Counted from the first letter of the stretch, positions 16,347 through 26,992 are shown. The stretch: DNA of 64,000 nucleotides from Maribacter sp. MMG018 (GCF_018100785.1 NZ_JAGJEC010000002.1:1054001-1118000); one strand, 5' to 3'. Notes: generated by a model not told the origin, from the sequence alone. Program-made: numbers and translations.

Positions 16347-19181
16347 ATGATCGATTACGAAGAAAATATTGAGGTTCAAGGTGCCCGTGTACATAACCTT
16401 AAAAATATAGATGTTACCATACCTAGGGAAAAACTCGTCGTTATTACGGGGCTTTCCGGGAGCGGAAAATCCTCATTGGCATTTGACACTATATATGCCG
16501 AGGGCCAAAGGCGGTATATCGAAACATTTTCCGCCTATGCCAGACAGTTTTTGGGAGGCTTGGAAAGACCCGATGTGGATAAGATAGACGGTCTTTCCCC
16601 TGTAATTGCCATTGAGCAAAAAACGACCTCTAAATCTCCGAGATCTACCGTTGGTACCATAACAGAGGTTTATGACTTTCTTCGTCTTTTATATGCCCGT
16701 GCCGGTGACGCACATAGTTACAATACCGGGGAAAAAATGGTCAGTTATAGTGATGATCAAATAAAAAAACTGATCATCGATTCTTATAGAGATAAGAAAA
16801 TTAATATACTGGCACCGATTATAAAGGCTAGAAAAGGACACTATAGAGAGCTTTTTGAACAAATTGCCAAGCAAGGTTTTGTTAAGGTAAGGGTAGACGG
16901 AGAAATCAAAGACCTTGTAAAAGGGATGAAGGTAGACCGTTACAAGACCCATGATATAGAGATTGTCATAGATCGCCTAAAAGTGGTAGAAAACGACGAT
17001 TTGCACAAGCGCCTTTCAGAAACAATAAATACCGCTATGTATAGTGGTGACAATGTGTTAATGGTCTTGGAAGAAGGTACCGAAGATCCACGTTATTTTA
17101 GTAGGGACCTTATGTGCCCGACAACGGGTATCTCGTACCCCACACCAGAGCCAAACACATTCTCGTTCAACTCCCCAAAAGGTATGTGCCCACATTGTAG
17201 TGGTCTTGGGCATGTATATGAAGTAAACGAGAATAAAATTTTTCCGAATAGAAAACTATCGATAAAAAGCGGAGGTATCGCCCCTCTTGGAGAATACAAA
17301 AAATCATGGGCTTTTAAACAGATCGAGATAATTGCACATCGCTATAATTTTGAACTTACAGATCCCATTAATAAAATACCACAACAGGCTCTAGAGGTTA
17401 TATTGAACGGCAGCAATGAAAGTTTTGAGGTAGACTCTAAATCGCTTGGTGTAAAAAGAACCTATAAAATCGACTACGAAGGCATTTCAAACTTTATAAA
17501 GAGCCAATACGAAGAAGCCGAATCTACTTCTATAAAACGATGGGCAAAGGAATACATGGACAAAACAAGTTGTTCATCGTGCGGTGGTAGTCGCTTAAGA
17601 AAAGAATCCCTTTATTTTAAAATAGACGATAAAAATATTGCCGAGCTCGCAAACATGGATATTGCGGAATTGGCGGACTTTTTTAAAGGGTTGGAAAAAA
17701 AACTAGAAGGCAATCAATTAAAGATTGCCGAAGAGATCATTAAAGAAATCAAAACCAGAATTCAATTCCTTCTAGATGTAGGTCTAGATTACCTTTCGTT
17801 AAACCGTAGCTCCAAATCACTGTCAGGTGGCGAAGCTCAGAGAATTAGGTTGGCCACGCAGATTGGATCGCAATTGGTAGGTGTGCTTTATATATTGGAT
17901 GAACCCAGCATTGGCCTTCATCAGAGAGACAATAGTCGATTAATAAAATCTCTAGAAGCCCTAAGGGACATTGGTAATTCCGTTATTGTGGTAGAGCATG
18001 ACCGCGATATGATAGAGCGTGCCGACCATGTAATAGATATTGGCCCCAAAGCGGGGAAACATGGTGGCGAAATAATTTCGCAAGGAACCCCCTACGAACT
18101 TAAAAACCACCATACCCTTACAGCGGATTATATTACCGGGGTAAAAGAAATAAAAGTACCGGAGACCAGGAGAAAAGGGAACGGAAAAAAAATTGTACTG
18201 TCCGGTTGCACGGGCAACAACCTAAAAAACATAACAGTAGAATTCCCTCTTGGTAAAATGATCGGGGTAACGGGCGTTTCCGGAAGCGGAAAATCTACCC
18301 TCATAAACGAGACGTTATACCCTATCATGAACGCTCATTATTTTAATGGCGTAAAAAAACCGATGCCCTATAAAAAAATCAATGGACTGGAACATATTGA
18401 TAAGGTCATAGATATAAACCAATCTCCCATAGGCAGAACTCCCCGGTCGAATCCTGCTACCTATACGGGTGTTTTTAGCGAAATACGTTCGTTATTCGCC
18501 AAAACCCCAGAAGCTTCCATAAGAGGGTATAAACCCGGAAGGTTCAGTTTTAATGTAAAGGGAGGGCGCTGTGAAACATGTCAAGGCGGAGGCCTGCGTG
18601 TTATTGAAATGAACTTTTTGCCCGATGTTTTTGTAGAATGCGAAACATGCAATGGAAAACGTTTTAATAGGGAAACCCTTGAAATACGCTATAAGGGAAA
18701 ATCTATTTCGGACGTGCTTGAAATGACAATCAATGAAGCCGTGGATTTTTTTGAGCTTATTCCAAAAATCCATCGTAAATTAAAAACGATACAAGATGTT
18801 GGCCTAGGTTATATATCTTTAGGGCAACAATCCACTACCCTATCGGGTGGCGAGGCCCAACGTATCAAATTGGCTACGGAACTATCCAAGAGAGATACGG
18901 GGAACACCTTCTATATATTGGACGAACCCACCACCGGTCTTCATTTTGAAGATATTAGGGTATTAATGGAGGTGCTCAACAAATTAGTCGATAAGGGAAA
19001 TACCGTATTGGTAATAGAACATAATTTGGACGTTATTAAAATGGTAGACCATGTTATTGATATTGGATATGAAGGCGGACGATCTGGAGGTCAATTAGTA
19101 GCATCCGGTACACCGGAAGAAATTTGTAAAGTAAAAAAAAGCTATACGGCAGAGTTTTTGAAGAAAGAATTAAAAATGTGA
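16347..19181 (+). CDS. uvrA: UvrA, excision nuclease subunit A
   Basis: A 944-residue protein, close to E. coli UvrA (940). There are two ABC ATPase modules: Walker [21 protein letters not shown] with signature [14 protein letters not shown], and [13 protein letters not shown] with [15 protein letters not shown]. Zinc-ribbon cysteines appear at [14 protein letters not shown] and the pair [15 protein letters not shown]. UvrA scans DNA for bulky lesions, loads UvrB and then leaves. It starts at ATG 16347 behind a -7 element. The LOG gene follows after 7 bases and may be co-transcribed. Confidence 0.97.
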   Translation: MIDYEENIEVQGARVHNLKNIDVTIPREKLVVITGLSGSGKSSLAFDTIYAEGQRRYIETFSAYARQFLGGLERPDVDKIDGLSPVIAIEQKTTSKSPRSTVGTITEVYDFLRLLYARAGDAHSYNTGEKMVSYSDDQIKKLIIDSYRDKKINILAPIIKARKGHYRELFEQIAKQGFVKVRVDGEIKDLVKGMKVDRYKTHDIEIVIDRLKVVENDDLHKRLSETINTAMYSGDNVLMVLEEGTEDPRYFSRDLMCPTTGISYPTPEPNTFSFNSPKGMCPHCSGLGHVYEVNENKIFPNRKLSIKSGGIAPLGEYKKSWAFKQIEIIAHRYNFELTDPINKIPQQALEVILNGSNESFEVDSKSLGVKRTYKIDYEGISNFIKSQYEEAESTSIKRWAKEYMDKTSCSSCGGSRLRKESLYFKIDDKNIAELANMDIAELADFFKGLEKKLEGNQLKIAEEIIKEIKTRIQFLLDVGLDYLSLNRSSKSLSGGEAQRIRLATQIGSQLVGVLYILDEPSIGLHQRDNSRLIKSLEALRDIGNSVIVVEHDRDMIERADHVIDIGPKAGKHGGEIISQGTPYELKNHHTLTADYITGVKEIKVPETRRKGNGKKIVLSGCTGNNLKNITVEFPLGKMIGVTGVSGSGKSTLINETLYPIMNAHYFNGVKKPMPYKKINGLEHIDKVIDINQSPIGRTPRSNPATYTGVFSEIRSLFAKTPEASIRGYKPGRFSFNVKGGRCETCQGGGLRVIEMNFLPDVFVECETCNGKRFNRETLEIRYKGKSISDVLEMTINEAVDFFELIPKIHRKLKTIQDVGLGYISLGQQSTTLSGGEAQRIKLATELSKRDTGNTFYILDEPTTGLHFEDIRVLMEVLNKLVDKGNTVLVIEHNLDVIKMVDHVIDIGYEGGRSGGQLVASGTPEEICKVKKSYTAEFLKKELKM

Positions 19182-19188
19182 TTTATAT

Positions 19189-19875
19189 ATGAGAAACGAA
19201 AAACACCCTAAAGGATGGAATGAAATAAAGACCAATGATTCATGGGCCATCTTTAAAATTATGGGAGAGTTTGTAAATGGTTTTGAAAAAATGAGCAAAA
19301 TAGGACCCTGTGTTTCTATTTTTGGCTCCGCCAGAACCAAAGAGCATAATAAATATTATCAGTTGGCGGTCAGTATCGCAAAAAAAATATCGGAGGCCGG
19401 TTATGGAGTTATTACAGGTGGTGGCCCCGGTATTATGGAGGCTGGTAACAGAGGTGCAAATCTTGCCGGCGGCACATCGGTAGGTCTTAATATAGATTTA
19501 CCTTTTGAGCAGCACGACAACCCATATATAGATGGTGATAAAAGTCTAGACTTCGATTACTTTTTTGTTAGAAAGGTAATGTTCGTTAAATATTCACAAG
19601 GTTTTGTTGTAATGCCCGGCGGTTTTGGTACGTTGGACGAACTTTTTGAAGCGATAACCCTTATACAAACCCACAAAATAGGTAAATTCCCTATTATTTT
19701 GGTCGGAAGCGATTTCTGGTCAGGTCTTTTTGATTGGATAAAAGATACAATGCTCAGTTTTGGTAATATAAGTCCAGATGATTTGGATCTGATCAAAATT
19801 GTGGATACCGAGGAAGAAGTTGTAAACATTATCGATTCGTTCTATAAAGGTCACACCCTTAGTCCTAATTTTTAG
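19189..19875 (+). CDS. LOG-family (lysine decarboxylase-like) nucleotide phosphoribohydrolase
   Basis: A 228-residue Rossmann-like protein with the LOG signatures GGGPGIMEAGNRGA and PGGFGTLDELFEA (PGGxGTxxE). Characterised LOG proteins release the base from cytokinin or AMP-type nucleoside 5'-monophosphates. They were long mis-annotated as lysine decarboxylases. It is cytosolic. It lies 7 bases after uvrA, and its TAG stop overlaps the GTG start of the next gene, suggesting one transcript. The bacterial substrate is uncertain. Confidence 0.88.
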   Translation: MRNEKHPKGWNEIKTNDSWAIFKIMGEFVNGFEKMSKIGPCVSIFGSARTKEHNKYYQLAVSIAKKISEAGYGVITGGGPGIMEAGNRGANLAGGTSVGLNIDLPFEQHDNPYIDGDKSLDFDYFFVRKVMFVKYSQGFVVMPGGFGTLDELFEAITLIQTHKIGKFPIILVGSDFWSGLFDWIKDTMLSFGNISPDDLDLIKIVDTEEEVVNIIDSFYKGHTLSPNF

Positions 19876-22733
19876 TGTTCATATTGAAAAACGTCCTGCC
19901 CTACAAATTACTTTTGTCAATAGTGCTATGCTACATTGGAAGCAGGACTACCTATGCCCAATATGAAACAAACTTGAACGTTAAGCTCAATCAATTTACC
20001 AAAGAGCTGGACATAAAGCAAGAGTTTACCTATTACAACGACTCTAACTATTCTTTAGGTATTATTTATTTTAATGATTGGGCCCACGCCTACTCCAACA
20101 AAAATACCGGCCTGGCGAAACGATTTGCCCAAGAATTCAAGAAAAGTCTGCACTTGGCAAAAAAAAGTGAGCGAGGCTATACTACAATTATAAGCGTAGT
20201 AGACGACGAATATGAAGGCCTGGAGTGGGAACGAACAAAAGATGAGGACATATTAAAAGTGAGGCTCAACAAGGCTTTGGTGCCCAAAGAGTCTACAAAA
20301 ATAATCATTACCTATAAAGTTAAGTTGCCCCCTAACAAATACACTCCGTACGGATACGACAACAAAGGCAATTACTATTTAAAGGATTGGTATTTAACAC
20401 CCGCCGTTTACGACGGAAAATGGCACTTATATTCAAATAAAAACCTAGAAGACCTATATACCAATATTACAAAGACAACCATTGATTTTACATACCCCGA
20501 TAGTCTACATCTGGTTTCCAATTTCAAAGAAGAGGACAATACCAAATTATCCAATGTCCAGAATGTAAAACTTACATCTAAAAATCAAAAAAGTGCAGAG
20601 ATTATATTAAATCGCGAAAATACTTTTTCTACGCACATTACCCCTTATATTAAGGTAGTGACGAATATAGCCGCACCAAGGTACAACCCAATAGAACAAG
20701 GAATATCAATTAACAAAATAACCGATTTTATATATCGTAACCTTGGGGAATACCCCCACGACAAGCTACTCGTAAGTCAAATAGATTATGATAAAGACCC
20801 ACTATATGGCATAAATCAGTTACCATCGTTCATTCGCCCTTATGACCAAAAATTTCAATTTGAAATGAAATTTTTGAAAACCGCCCTTAACAGTATCCTC
20901 AAAGAAACAATTTTCTTGAACCCAAGAAAAGAGCAATGGCTGAACGATGCAATTGCCAATTATTTAATGATAGAGTATGTCGAGGAAAACTATCCGGACC
21001 AAAAATTATTGGGTAATTTAAGTCGTATATGGGGATTGCGAAGTTTTAACTTGGCAAAAATGGGTTTCAACGAGCAATATCCTTTTCTATACAACCTTAC
21101 CGCCAGAAAAAATTTAGATCAGGCGTTGACCACCCCAAATGATTCTTTGATAAAGTTCAATCAAAAAATTGCCAATAAATACAAAGCAGGTTTGGGCTTG
21201 GCCTATTTGGCCGATTACATAGGCAAAGAAAAGGTAGATGAGAGCATTAAGACCTTTTTTAAGTATTATCAGCTGAACAAAGTAAAAATAATTGATTTCG
21301 AGTCTATTTTAAAAAGGTCTACTAGCAAAGACATTGATTGGTTCTTTAAAGATTATGTTTCTACAGACCGAAGAATAGATTTTAAAATAAGAAAAGTAAA
21401 AAAATACAAAGATTCACTAACGGTTACTATCAAGAACAAGGAAGGTACCAATGTACCCATTAGTATGTTCGGGTTAAAAAACGACTCCGTAGTTTCAAAA
21501 TATTGGTTCAAGAATATAGAGACATATAAGACCTTTACGATACCCAATAATAAAGAGGACAAATTAGTTTTAAACTACGATCAAAAAATTCCGGAGTTTA
21601 ACCAAAGAGACAATTGGAAATCTCTTCGAGGCTTTCTTTCCAGTAACAAAAAACTAAAATTTACTTTTTTCAAAGACTCCGAAAATCCGTATTACAATCA
21701 GGTATTCTATGTTCCGGTTATTAATTTTAATATCTATGATGGTTGGGCACCGGGCCTCAGGTTATACAACAAAACACTTTTAGAACGCCCTTTTATATAT
21801 GACTTTGCCCCCTCATACTCCTTTAGGGAAAAGGCTTTTGTAGGCTATGGCAAATTCAGTTACCGTAAATATTTAAGCAAAAGCGGTCTCTATGTTGCCA
21901 ATTATTCTATAGGGGCGTCTACCTCGCATTTTAATATAAATTCTCGTTATACCTCCATTACCCCGGCCTTAAGTTTCGGGTGGCGGCCAGACGATCTTAG
22001 GTCCGATAAAAGACAATTTCTGTCTTTTAGATATATAAATATCTTTAGAAACTTTGACGAAAGTTTGGGCAGCATGGCAAACGATTCGGAAAACCCTGAC
22101 TATAGTGTGTTCAACGCCAGGTATATAAATAGGGCCAATGGTATTTTAGATTATAATTCCTGGTTTTTGGATTTTCAGTTGGCGGGCAATTTCAGCAAGC
22201 TTTCGTTTGAATATGAGTATCGAAAACTCTTTGAGAACAATAGGCAGTTCAATCTTCGTTTTTTTGCCGGAAAATTTCTGAGCAACAACACTGATTCCAA
22301 CTTCTTTAGCTTTGCCCTTGACCGTCCTACAGACTATCTTTTTGATTACAATTATCTGGGAAGATCAGAGGATTCGGGAATTTATAGTCAACAGATAATT
22401 ATTGCGGAAGGAGGTTTTAAATCTTTTTTGGATGAACGCTATCGCTACTCTGATAATTGGATGGCCACCGTAAATACAAGTTTTAACCTATGGAGATGGA
22501 TAGAGCTATATGGTGACGCCGGTTTGGTAAAAAATAAAGGCTTCGATGAAAAATTTGTTTACGATTCGGGTGTAAGATTAAATCTAGTTACCGATTATTT
22601 TGAATTATATTTTCCCCTATATTCAAACAACGGTTGGGAAATATCTCAACCCGATTATGGCGAAAAAATACGTTTCATAATAACGGTAAGCCCAAAAACT
22701 TTGACGGGATTGTTTACCAGAAAATGGTTTTAA
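19875..22733 (+). CDS. M1-peptidase-like protein without zinc motif, with C-terminal barrel-like region
   Basis: A 952-residue exported protein (signal peptide ending TTYAQ) starting with GTG, which overlaps the LOG stop. The N-terminal half resembles the M1 aminopeptidase layout: a beta domain (about 30-270), then a helical part with QWLNDAIANYLMIEY, the position of the usual WLxEGFATY. The expected HExxH just upstream reads ILKET instead, so catalysis by the M1 mechanism is unlikely. From about residue 600 the sequence alternates aromatic and polar residues (GYGKFSYRKYLSKSGLYVAN and many similar strands) up to a C-terminal Phe, which suggests an outer-membrane barrel. The function is unknown. 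Confidence 0.7.
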   Translation: MFILKNVLPYKLLLSIVLCYIGSRTTYAQYETNLNVKLNQFTKELDIKQEFTYYNDSNYSLGIIYFNDWAHAYSNKNTGLAKRFAQEFKKSLHLAKKSERGYTTIISVVDDEYEGLEWERTKDEDILKVRLNKALVPKESTKIIITYKVKLPPNKYTPYGYDNKGNYYLKDWYLTPAVYDGKWHLYSNKNLEDLYTNITKTTIDFTYPDSLHLVSNFKEEDNTKLSNVQNVKLTSKNQKSAEIILNRENTFSTHITPYIKVVTNIAAPRYNPIEQGISINKITDFIYRNLGEYPHDKLLVSQIDYDKDPLYGINQLPSFIRPYDQKFQFEMKFLKTALNSILKETIFLNPRKEQWLNDAIANYLMIEYVEENYPDQKLLGNLSRIWGLRSFNLAKMGFNEQYPFLYNLTARKNLDQALTTPNDSLIKFNQKIANKYKAGLGLAYLADYIGKEKVDESIKTFFKYYQLNKVKIIDFESILKRSTSKDIDWFFKDYVSTDRRIDFKIRKVKKYKDSLTVTIKNKEGTNVPISMFGLKNDSVVSKYWFKNIETYKTFTIPNNKEDKLVLNYDQKIPEFNQRDNWKSLRGFLSSNKKLKFTFFKDSENPYYNQVFYVPVINFNIYDGWAPGLRLYNKTLLERPFIYDFAPSYSFREKAFVGYGKFSYRKYLSKSGLYVANYSIGASTSHFNINSRYTSITPALSFGWRPDDLRSDKRQFLSFRYINIFRNFDESLGSMANDSENPDYSVFNARYINRANGILDYNSWFLDFQLAGNFSKLSFEYEYRKLFENNRQFNLRFFAGKFLSNNTDSNFFSFALDRPTDYLFDYNYLGRSEDSGIYSQQIIIAEGGFKSFLDERYRYSDNWMATVNTSFNLWRWIELYGDAGLVKNKGFDEKFVYDSGVRLNLVTDYFELYFPLYSNNGWEISQPDYGEKIRFIITVSPKTLTGLFTRKWF

Positions 22734-22736
22734 CTT

Positions 22737-22786
22737 AAATATTCGCAAATAAAAGCTCTATAAAACGAGTCTCATTACGAATATTT
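22737..22786. repeat. 9-bp inverted repeat with 32-base spacer
   Basis: AAATATTCG at 22737-22745 is the reverse complement of CGAATATTT at 22778-22786, with a smaller GCTC/GAGT dyad between them. It begins four bases after the barrel-protein stop and lies upstream of the E1 promoter. There is no T tail, so it is not a standard terminator. Confidence 0.3.
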
Positions 22787-22840
22787 CAAAATATTGATTA
22801 ATAATTTACTTTATCATCAACAAATTAAACATTCCCATCA

Positions 22841-22871
22841 TTGCTAAAACGGTTTCTATTCGGTATTTTTG
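22841..22871 (+). promoter_or_regulatory. Bacteroidota-type promoter for the E1 gene
   Basis: TTG at 22841-22843 and TATTTTTG at 22864-22871 are separated by 20 bases, matching the -33/-7 pattern of the Bacteroidota primary sigma factor. The start codon follows 17 bases after the -7 element, so the leader must be very short. This is the best promoter match in the window. Confidence 0.65.
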
Positions 22872-22888
22872 GTAAAATTTGATAAAAC

Positions 22889-25300
22889 ATGGATGTTTCT
22901 TCTAAAACTAGCAACGATATATCATTTGAAGATTTTAAAGAGCAAATTATTAGTGACTATAAAATTGCATTTTTAAGTAGAACGTGTAGCCTGCTAGGAA
23001 GAAAAGAAGTACTTACCGGTAAAGCCAAATTCGGAATATTTGGTGACGGTAAAGAACTTCCACAATTAGCGATGGCCAAATCTTTTAAAAATGGCGATTT
23101 TAGAAGTGGTTACTATAGAGACCAAACCTTTATGATGGCTACGGGGCTTTTAAAGCCCAAAGATTTCTTTCATGGTCTATACGCCACTACCGATATCAAC
23201 AAAGAACCTATGAGTGCCGGAAGGCAAATGGGAGGGCATTTTGTCACCTATAGTTTAAACGAGGATGGCAGCTGGAAAGATTTAACGAAACAAAAGAATA
23301 GTAGCTCTGACATATCTTGCACAGCCGGACAAATGCCTAGATTATTGGGCTTGGCACAAGCTTCAAAGGTCTATAGGGAACTCAGTGACCTTGATTCCTC
23401 TAAATTTTCGAACAATGGTAATGAAGTAGCTTGGGGAACCATTGGAAACGCCAGTACCAGTGAAGGCATGTTCTGGGAGACCATTAACGCAGCAGGAGTA
23501 TTGCAAGTGCCGTTAATCTTAAGTATCTGGGATGATGAATATGGCATATCGGTACCTGCAAAATATCATACCACCAAAGAAGATATTTCAAAAATTTTAT
23601 CTGGCTTTCAAAGAGACGACAAAAATAAAGGGGTTGAAATTTTAAAGGTAAAAGGTTGGGACTATACGGCCCTAATGCATGCATATGAAAATGCGGCAGA
23701 TATAGCCCGTCAAGAACATGTTCCGGTCATTATACATGTAACAGAGCTCACCCAACCACAAGGCCACTCTACTTCTGGTTCCCATGAAAGATATAAAGAT
23801 GATAAGCGATTGGCCTGGGAAAGGGACAATGATTGCAACAAAAGATTCAAAGAATGGATCTTAGAATCAGGTATCGCCACGGCCAAGGAATTGGAACTTA
23901 TCGAAAAGGATATAAAAAAAACAGTCCGAGAAGCAAAAAAACAAGCTTGGACAGAGTATTTACAGGGGCATTTGACCTTAAAGAAAGACTTGGTACAGGT
24001 AATAAACTCGGCAGCCAATAAAAGTTCCAACAAAAATTTTCTGAACAAAATTAAGAACGACCTAATAGCGATAGAAGAACCTCTTAAAAAAGATTTGGCT
24101 ATTGCAGCAAGAAAATCGTTGCGCTATTTATTGGGCGAAAAATCTGCAGAGAGACAAGCTTTGGTAAATTGGCTATCCAATTTTGAGAAAGAGACACAAC
24201 CTAAATTTAGCTCACATCTCTACAGTGAAAACCAAAACAATGTCAGAAATATAAAAGCCGTACCACCCGAATATAAAAATGATAGCGAAAAGGTAGATGG
24301 ACGTGTCGTACTTCGTGACAATTTTGACAAACTTTTTGAAAAATACCCAAATGCATTAGTCTTTGGAGAAGATACAGGAGCTATCGGTGATGTAAACCAA
24401 GGATTGGAAGGTCTGCAAGAAAAATACGGAAAAATTAGAATTGCAGATACAGGTATTAGGGAAACGACCATTATAGGCCAAGGTATAGGAATGGCCTTAA
24501 GAGGGCTGAGACCTATAGCCGAAATTCAATATCTAGATTATATTTTCTATGCCATTGCCACCATGACAGATGATCTGGCAACTCTTTTATATAGAACATA
24601 TGGCAAACAAAAAGCGCCATTAATTATTCGTACTAGAGGGCATAGATTAGAAGGCATATGGCATTCCGGTTCTGAAATGGGAGGGTTAATACACCTATTA
24701 AGGGGTATTCATATTCTCGCTCCTAGAAATATGACACAAGCCGCAGGTTTCTATAACACCTTAATGAAAAGTGACGAACCTGCATTGATCATAGAAAGTC
24801 TAAATGGTTATAGACTTAAAGAGTACAAACCCAGTAACCTTGGAGAATTCTGTACCCCTATCGGGGTTGTCGAAACAATAAAAAAAGGTACCGATATTAC
24901 CTTAGTCTCATACGGTTCTACCTTAAGAATAGTAGAACAGGCCGCGAAAGAATTACTAGAAGTCGGTATTGATGCCGAGATAATAGACGCACAAACATTG
25001 CTACCTTTTGATATTGCCCATGACACCGTTAAAAGTGTTCAAAAGACAAATAGGTTATTGGTAATAGACGAAGATGTGCCAGGAGGTTGCTCTGCGTATC
25101 TTTTAAATGAGATTATAGAAAAGCAAGGTGCCTACCAATATCTGGACAGCGCACCACAAACATTAACAGCTAAAGCACATAGGCCTGCCTATGGTAGCGA
25201 CGGAGACTATTTTTCTAAACCAAATGCAGAAGATATTTTTGAAAAGGTTTATGAAATTATGAACGAAGCAAACCCTGAAGAGTTTCCTAGCTTAAAATAA
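22889..25300 (+). CDS. fused E1 alpha/beta subunit of a 2-oxoacid dehydrogenase complex
   Basis: An 803-residue fusion. Residues of about 20-380 form the E1-alpha thiamine-diphosphate domain (GYYRDQTFMMATGL, SAGRQMGGHF, GNASTSEGMFWETINAAGV, WDDEYGISVP). About 470-800 form E1-beta and the transketolase C-domain (FGEDTGAIGDVNQGLEGLQ, ADTGIRETTIIGQGIG, PALIIESLNGYR, VIDEDVPGGCSAYL). Such fusions are known in Bacteroidota. They decarboxylate 2-oxoacids, probably branched-chain ones, and pass acyl groups to E2. The substrate is not certain. The cofactor motif reads GN...DD where GDG...NN is usual. The gene is monocistronic, with its own promoter and terminator. Confidence 0.92.
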   Translation: MDVSSKTSNDISFEDFKEQIISDYKIAFLSRTCSLLGRKEVLTGKAKFGIFGDGKELPQLAMAKSFKNGDFRSGYYRDQTFMMATGLLKPKDFFHGLYATTDINKEPMSAGRQMGGHFVTYSLNEDGSWKDLTKQKNSSSDISCTAGQMPRLLGLAQASKVYRELSDLDSSKFSNNGNEVAWGTIGNASTSEGMFWETINAAGVLQVPLILSIWDDEYGISVPAKYHTTKEDISKILSGFQRDDKNKGVEILKVKGWDYTALMHAYENAADIARQEHVPVIIHVTELTQPQGHSTSGSHERYKDDKRLAWERDNDCNKRFKEWILESGIATAKELELIEKDIKKTVREAKKQAWTEYLQGHLTLKKDLVQVINSAANKSSNKNFLNKIKNDLIAIEEPLKKDLAIAARKSLRYLLGEKSAERQALVNWLSNFEKETQPKFSSHLYSENQNNVRNIKAVPPEYKNDSEKVDGRVVLRDNFDKLFEKYPNALVFGEDTGAIGDVNQGLEGLQEKYGKIRIADTGIRETTIIGQGIGMALRGLRPIAEIQYLDYIFYAIATMTDDLATLLYRTYGKQKAPLIIRTRGHRLEGIWHSGSEMGGLIHLLRGIHILAPRNMTQAAGFYNTLMKSDEPALIIESLNGYRLKEYKPSNLGEFCTPIGVVETIKKGTDITLVSYGSTLRIVEQAAKELLEVGIDAEIIDAQTLLPFDIAHDTVKSVQKTNRLLVIDEDVPGGCSAYLLNEIIEKQGAYQYLDSAPQTLTAKAHRPAYGSDGDYFSKPNAEDIFEKVYEIMNEANPEEFPSLK

Positions 25301-25350
25301 AATCGCCCCATATAACGTAATAAGCACAGCGATTACCAAACAAATATTTA

Positions 25351-25379
25351 AAATCCCGCTAATAGCGGGATTTTTTTTA
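25351..25379 (+). terminator. rho-independent terminator after the E1 gene
   Basis: AATCCCGCT and AGCGGGATT form a perfect 9-bp stem with an AAT loop, followed by a T run. It lies about 50 bases after the E1 stop. Confidence 0.92.
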
Positions 25380-25585
25380 ATCTTTCTATCACATTTTTTC
25401 TTTTGTCCCTTCTTACATTAAATACCACCAAAACCCCTGATTTGCAATAAAATACAGACCTCCCGTTGGTCATATATAATAATTGGCTCATACATACGTC
25501 TATTTTTTATTGAAACTAAATAAGCGGAATATTTCAAAAAATCTTAAAAAAATAATACTTTTAAAAAGTAAAAGTAGATTATATA

Positions 25586-25963
25586 ATGAAAAGTCCCCTT
25601 TTAAAAGATATCGGATTGGCATTTTTCAGAATCGCCGTTTCGGTAATGATGATTACACATGGCCTACCTAAATTTCAAAAATTAATTTCTGGTAATTTTG
25701 AGTTCGGAGATCCTATCGGAATCGGTGCCGCACCTTCTCTATTTTTGGCAGTTATAGGTGAATTTATATGCCCTATTCTAATAATTATTGGCTACAGAAC
25801 AAGATTATTATCTATACCTACAGCCATTACTATGGCCGTTGCCGCTTTTATAGCTCATGCAAGCGACCCATTTGGCACCAAAGAAAAAGCATTGTTCTAT
25901 TTGGTAGCGTTTATTACCATCTCGCTTGTTGGACCCGGTAGATACAGTATAGACAGAAAATAG
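25586..25963 (+). CDS. DoxX family membrane protein
   Basis: A 125-residue protein with four hydrophobic helices. It has the DoxX features GLAFFRIAVSVMMITHGLPK in helix 1 and IGEFICPILIIIGYRTRL in helix 2-3. DoxX proteins are small inner-membrane proteins linked to redox balance or quinone metabolism, but the activity of most is unknown. It ends one base before the convergent holA stop, with no room for a terminator, so the two transcripts must overlap. An in-frame alternative start was not needed, as ATG 25586 gives the full first helix. Confidence 0.85.
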   Translation: MKSPLLKDIGLAFFRIAVSVMMITHGLPKFQKLISGNFEFGDPIGIGAAPSLFLAVIGEFICPILIIIGYRTRLLSIPTAITMAVAAFIAHASDPFGTKEKALFYLVAFITISLVGPGRYSIDRK

Positions 25964-25964
25964 A

Positions 25965-26966
25965 CTAAAGAATTTTCATCAACAGTTCTTTCAAAAGATC
26001 TGCCTGTTCTACTTTGCCAGATCCGACTCCTTTGCCTTTCATATCCAGTTCCCTTAAACTAGAAATGATTTGGCTTACCCTTTTCATCGGATAGTTTCTT
26101 GCCGCTGTTTGGTATTCTCCCACGAAGTATGGGTTAATTCTAAGTGAACTGGCAACATTTTTTGGAGAATGATCTCTTAATCCATGATATTGCAGCAGTT
26201 GTGAAAAGAAAGTGTGCAACAAAGTAACCGTAAGTACAAACGGATTGTCTTTAGGGTTCTGCGCAAAATAATTAATGATCTTTGTTGCCTTAAGAACGTT
26301 ACGCTCCCCTATCGCCTTCTTCAATTCAAAATTATTATAATCTTTACTGATTCCGATATTCTGTTCTACATCTAACGGGGTAATTTCTTTTTTTTCGGGC
26401 AACGCCAGCTTTAACTTATCTAGCTCGTTGTTAATTTTACTAAGGTCGGTTCCCAAATATTCTACAAGTAAAATGGCCGCTTTGTGTGAAATTGAATAGC
26501 CACTTGACAACAATGTTTTTCGTAACCACTCGGAAACCTGATTCTCGTATAACTTTTTACTTTCGAACAAAACGCCACACTTCTTAACGGTTTTGTACAG
26601 GGCTTTTCGCTTATCTAGTTTACCATACTTATAACAGATAACCAAAACGGTGGTCATTTGCGGATTTTCTGCATAAGCGGTAAGCTTTTCTATACTTCTG
26701 GACAAGTGTTGGGCCTCTTTGACTATGACCACTTGTTTTTCGGCCATCATAGGATATCTTTTTGCATTCCCTACAATATCATCTATAGTTACATCCTTAC
26801 CATACAATACCATTTGGTTAAAGCCCTTCTCTTCTTCTGAAAGTATATTATCGGCAATGTAGGAAGATATCTTATCTATAAAATAAGTCTCCTCCCCATA
26901 CAGGAAATAAATAGGCTTTACAACCCCTTTTTTAATATCATTAACAATCTTTAGCGCTTCATCCAT
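25965..26966 (-). CDS. holA: HolA, DNA polymerase III delta subunit
   Basis: A 333-residue protein from ATG 26966. A GTG at 27002 would add 12 residues but would run into the divergent gene. The N-terminus PIYFLYGEETYFIDKI is the delta-subunit P-loop-like segment. The middle part has LVEYLGTDLSKINNELDKL, and the C-terminal collar region ends VEQADLLKELLMKIL. Delta opens the beta sliding clamp as part of the clamp loader. Its start faces that of the PD-(D/E)XK gene, with only 26 bases between them. Confidence 0.92.
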   Translation of the reverse strand: MDEALKIVNDIKKGVVKPIYFLYGEETYFIDKISSYIADNILSEEEKGFNQMVLYGKDVTIDDIVGNAKRYPMMAEKQVVIVKEAQHLSRSIEKLTAYAENPQMTTVLVICYKYGKLDKRKALYKTVKKCGVLFESKKLYENQVSEWLRKTLLSSGYSISHKAAILLVEYLGTDLSKINNELDKLKLALPEKKEITPLDVEQNIGISKDYNNFELKKAIGERNVLKATKIINYFAQNPKDNPFVLTVTLLHTFFSQLLQYHGLRDHSPKNVASSLRINPYFVGEYQTAARNYPMKRVSQIISSLRELDMKGKGVGSGKVEQADLLKELLMKIL

Positions 26967-26992
26967 TCGGAAAAAATCATCAAATTTGTACC

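Noticed and set aside
25483-25671. 62-codon plus-strand frame ahead of and overlapping doxX
   Set aside because: It starts at TTG, has a low-complexity Lys/Ile composition and overlaps the DoxX start in another frame.
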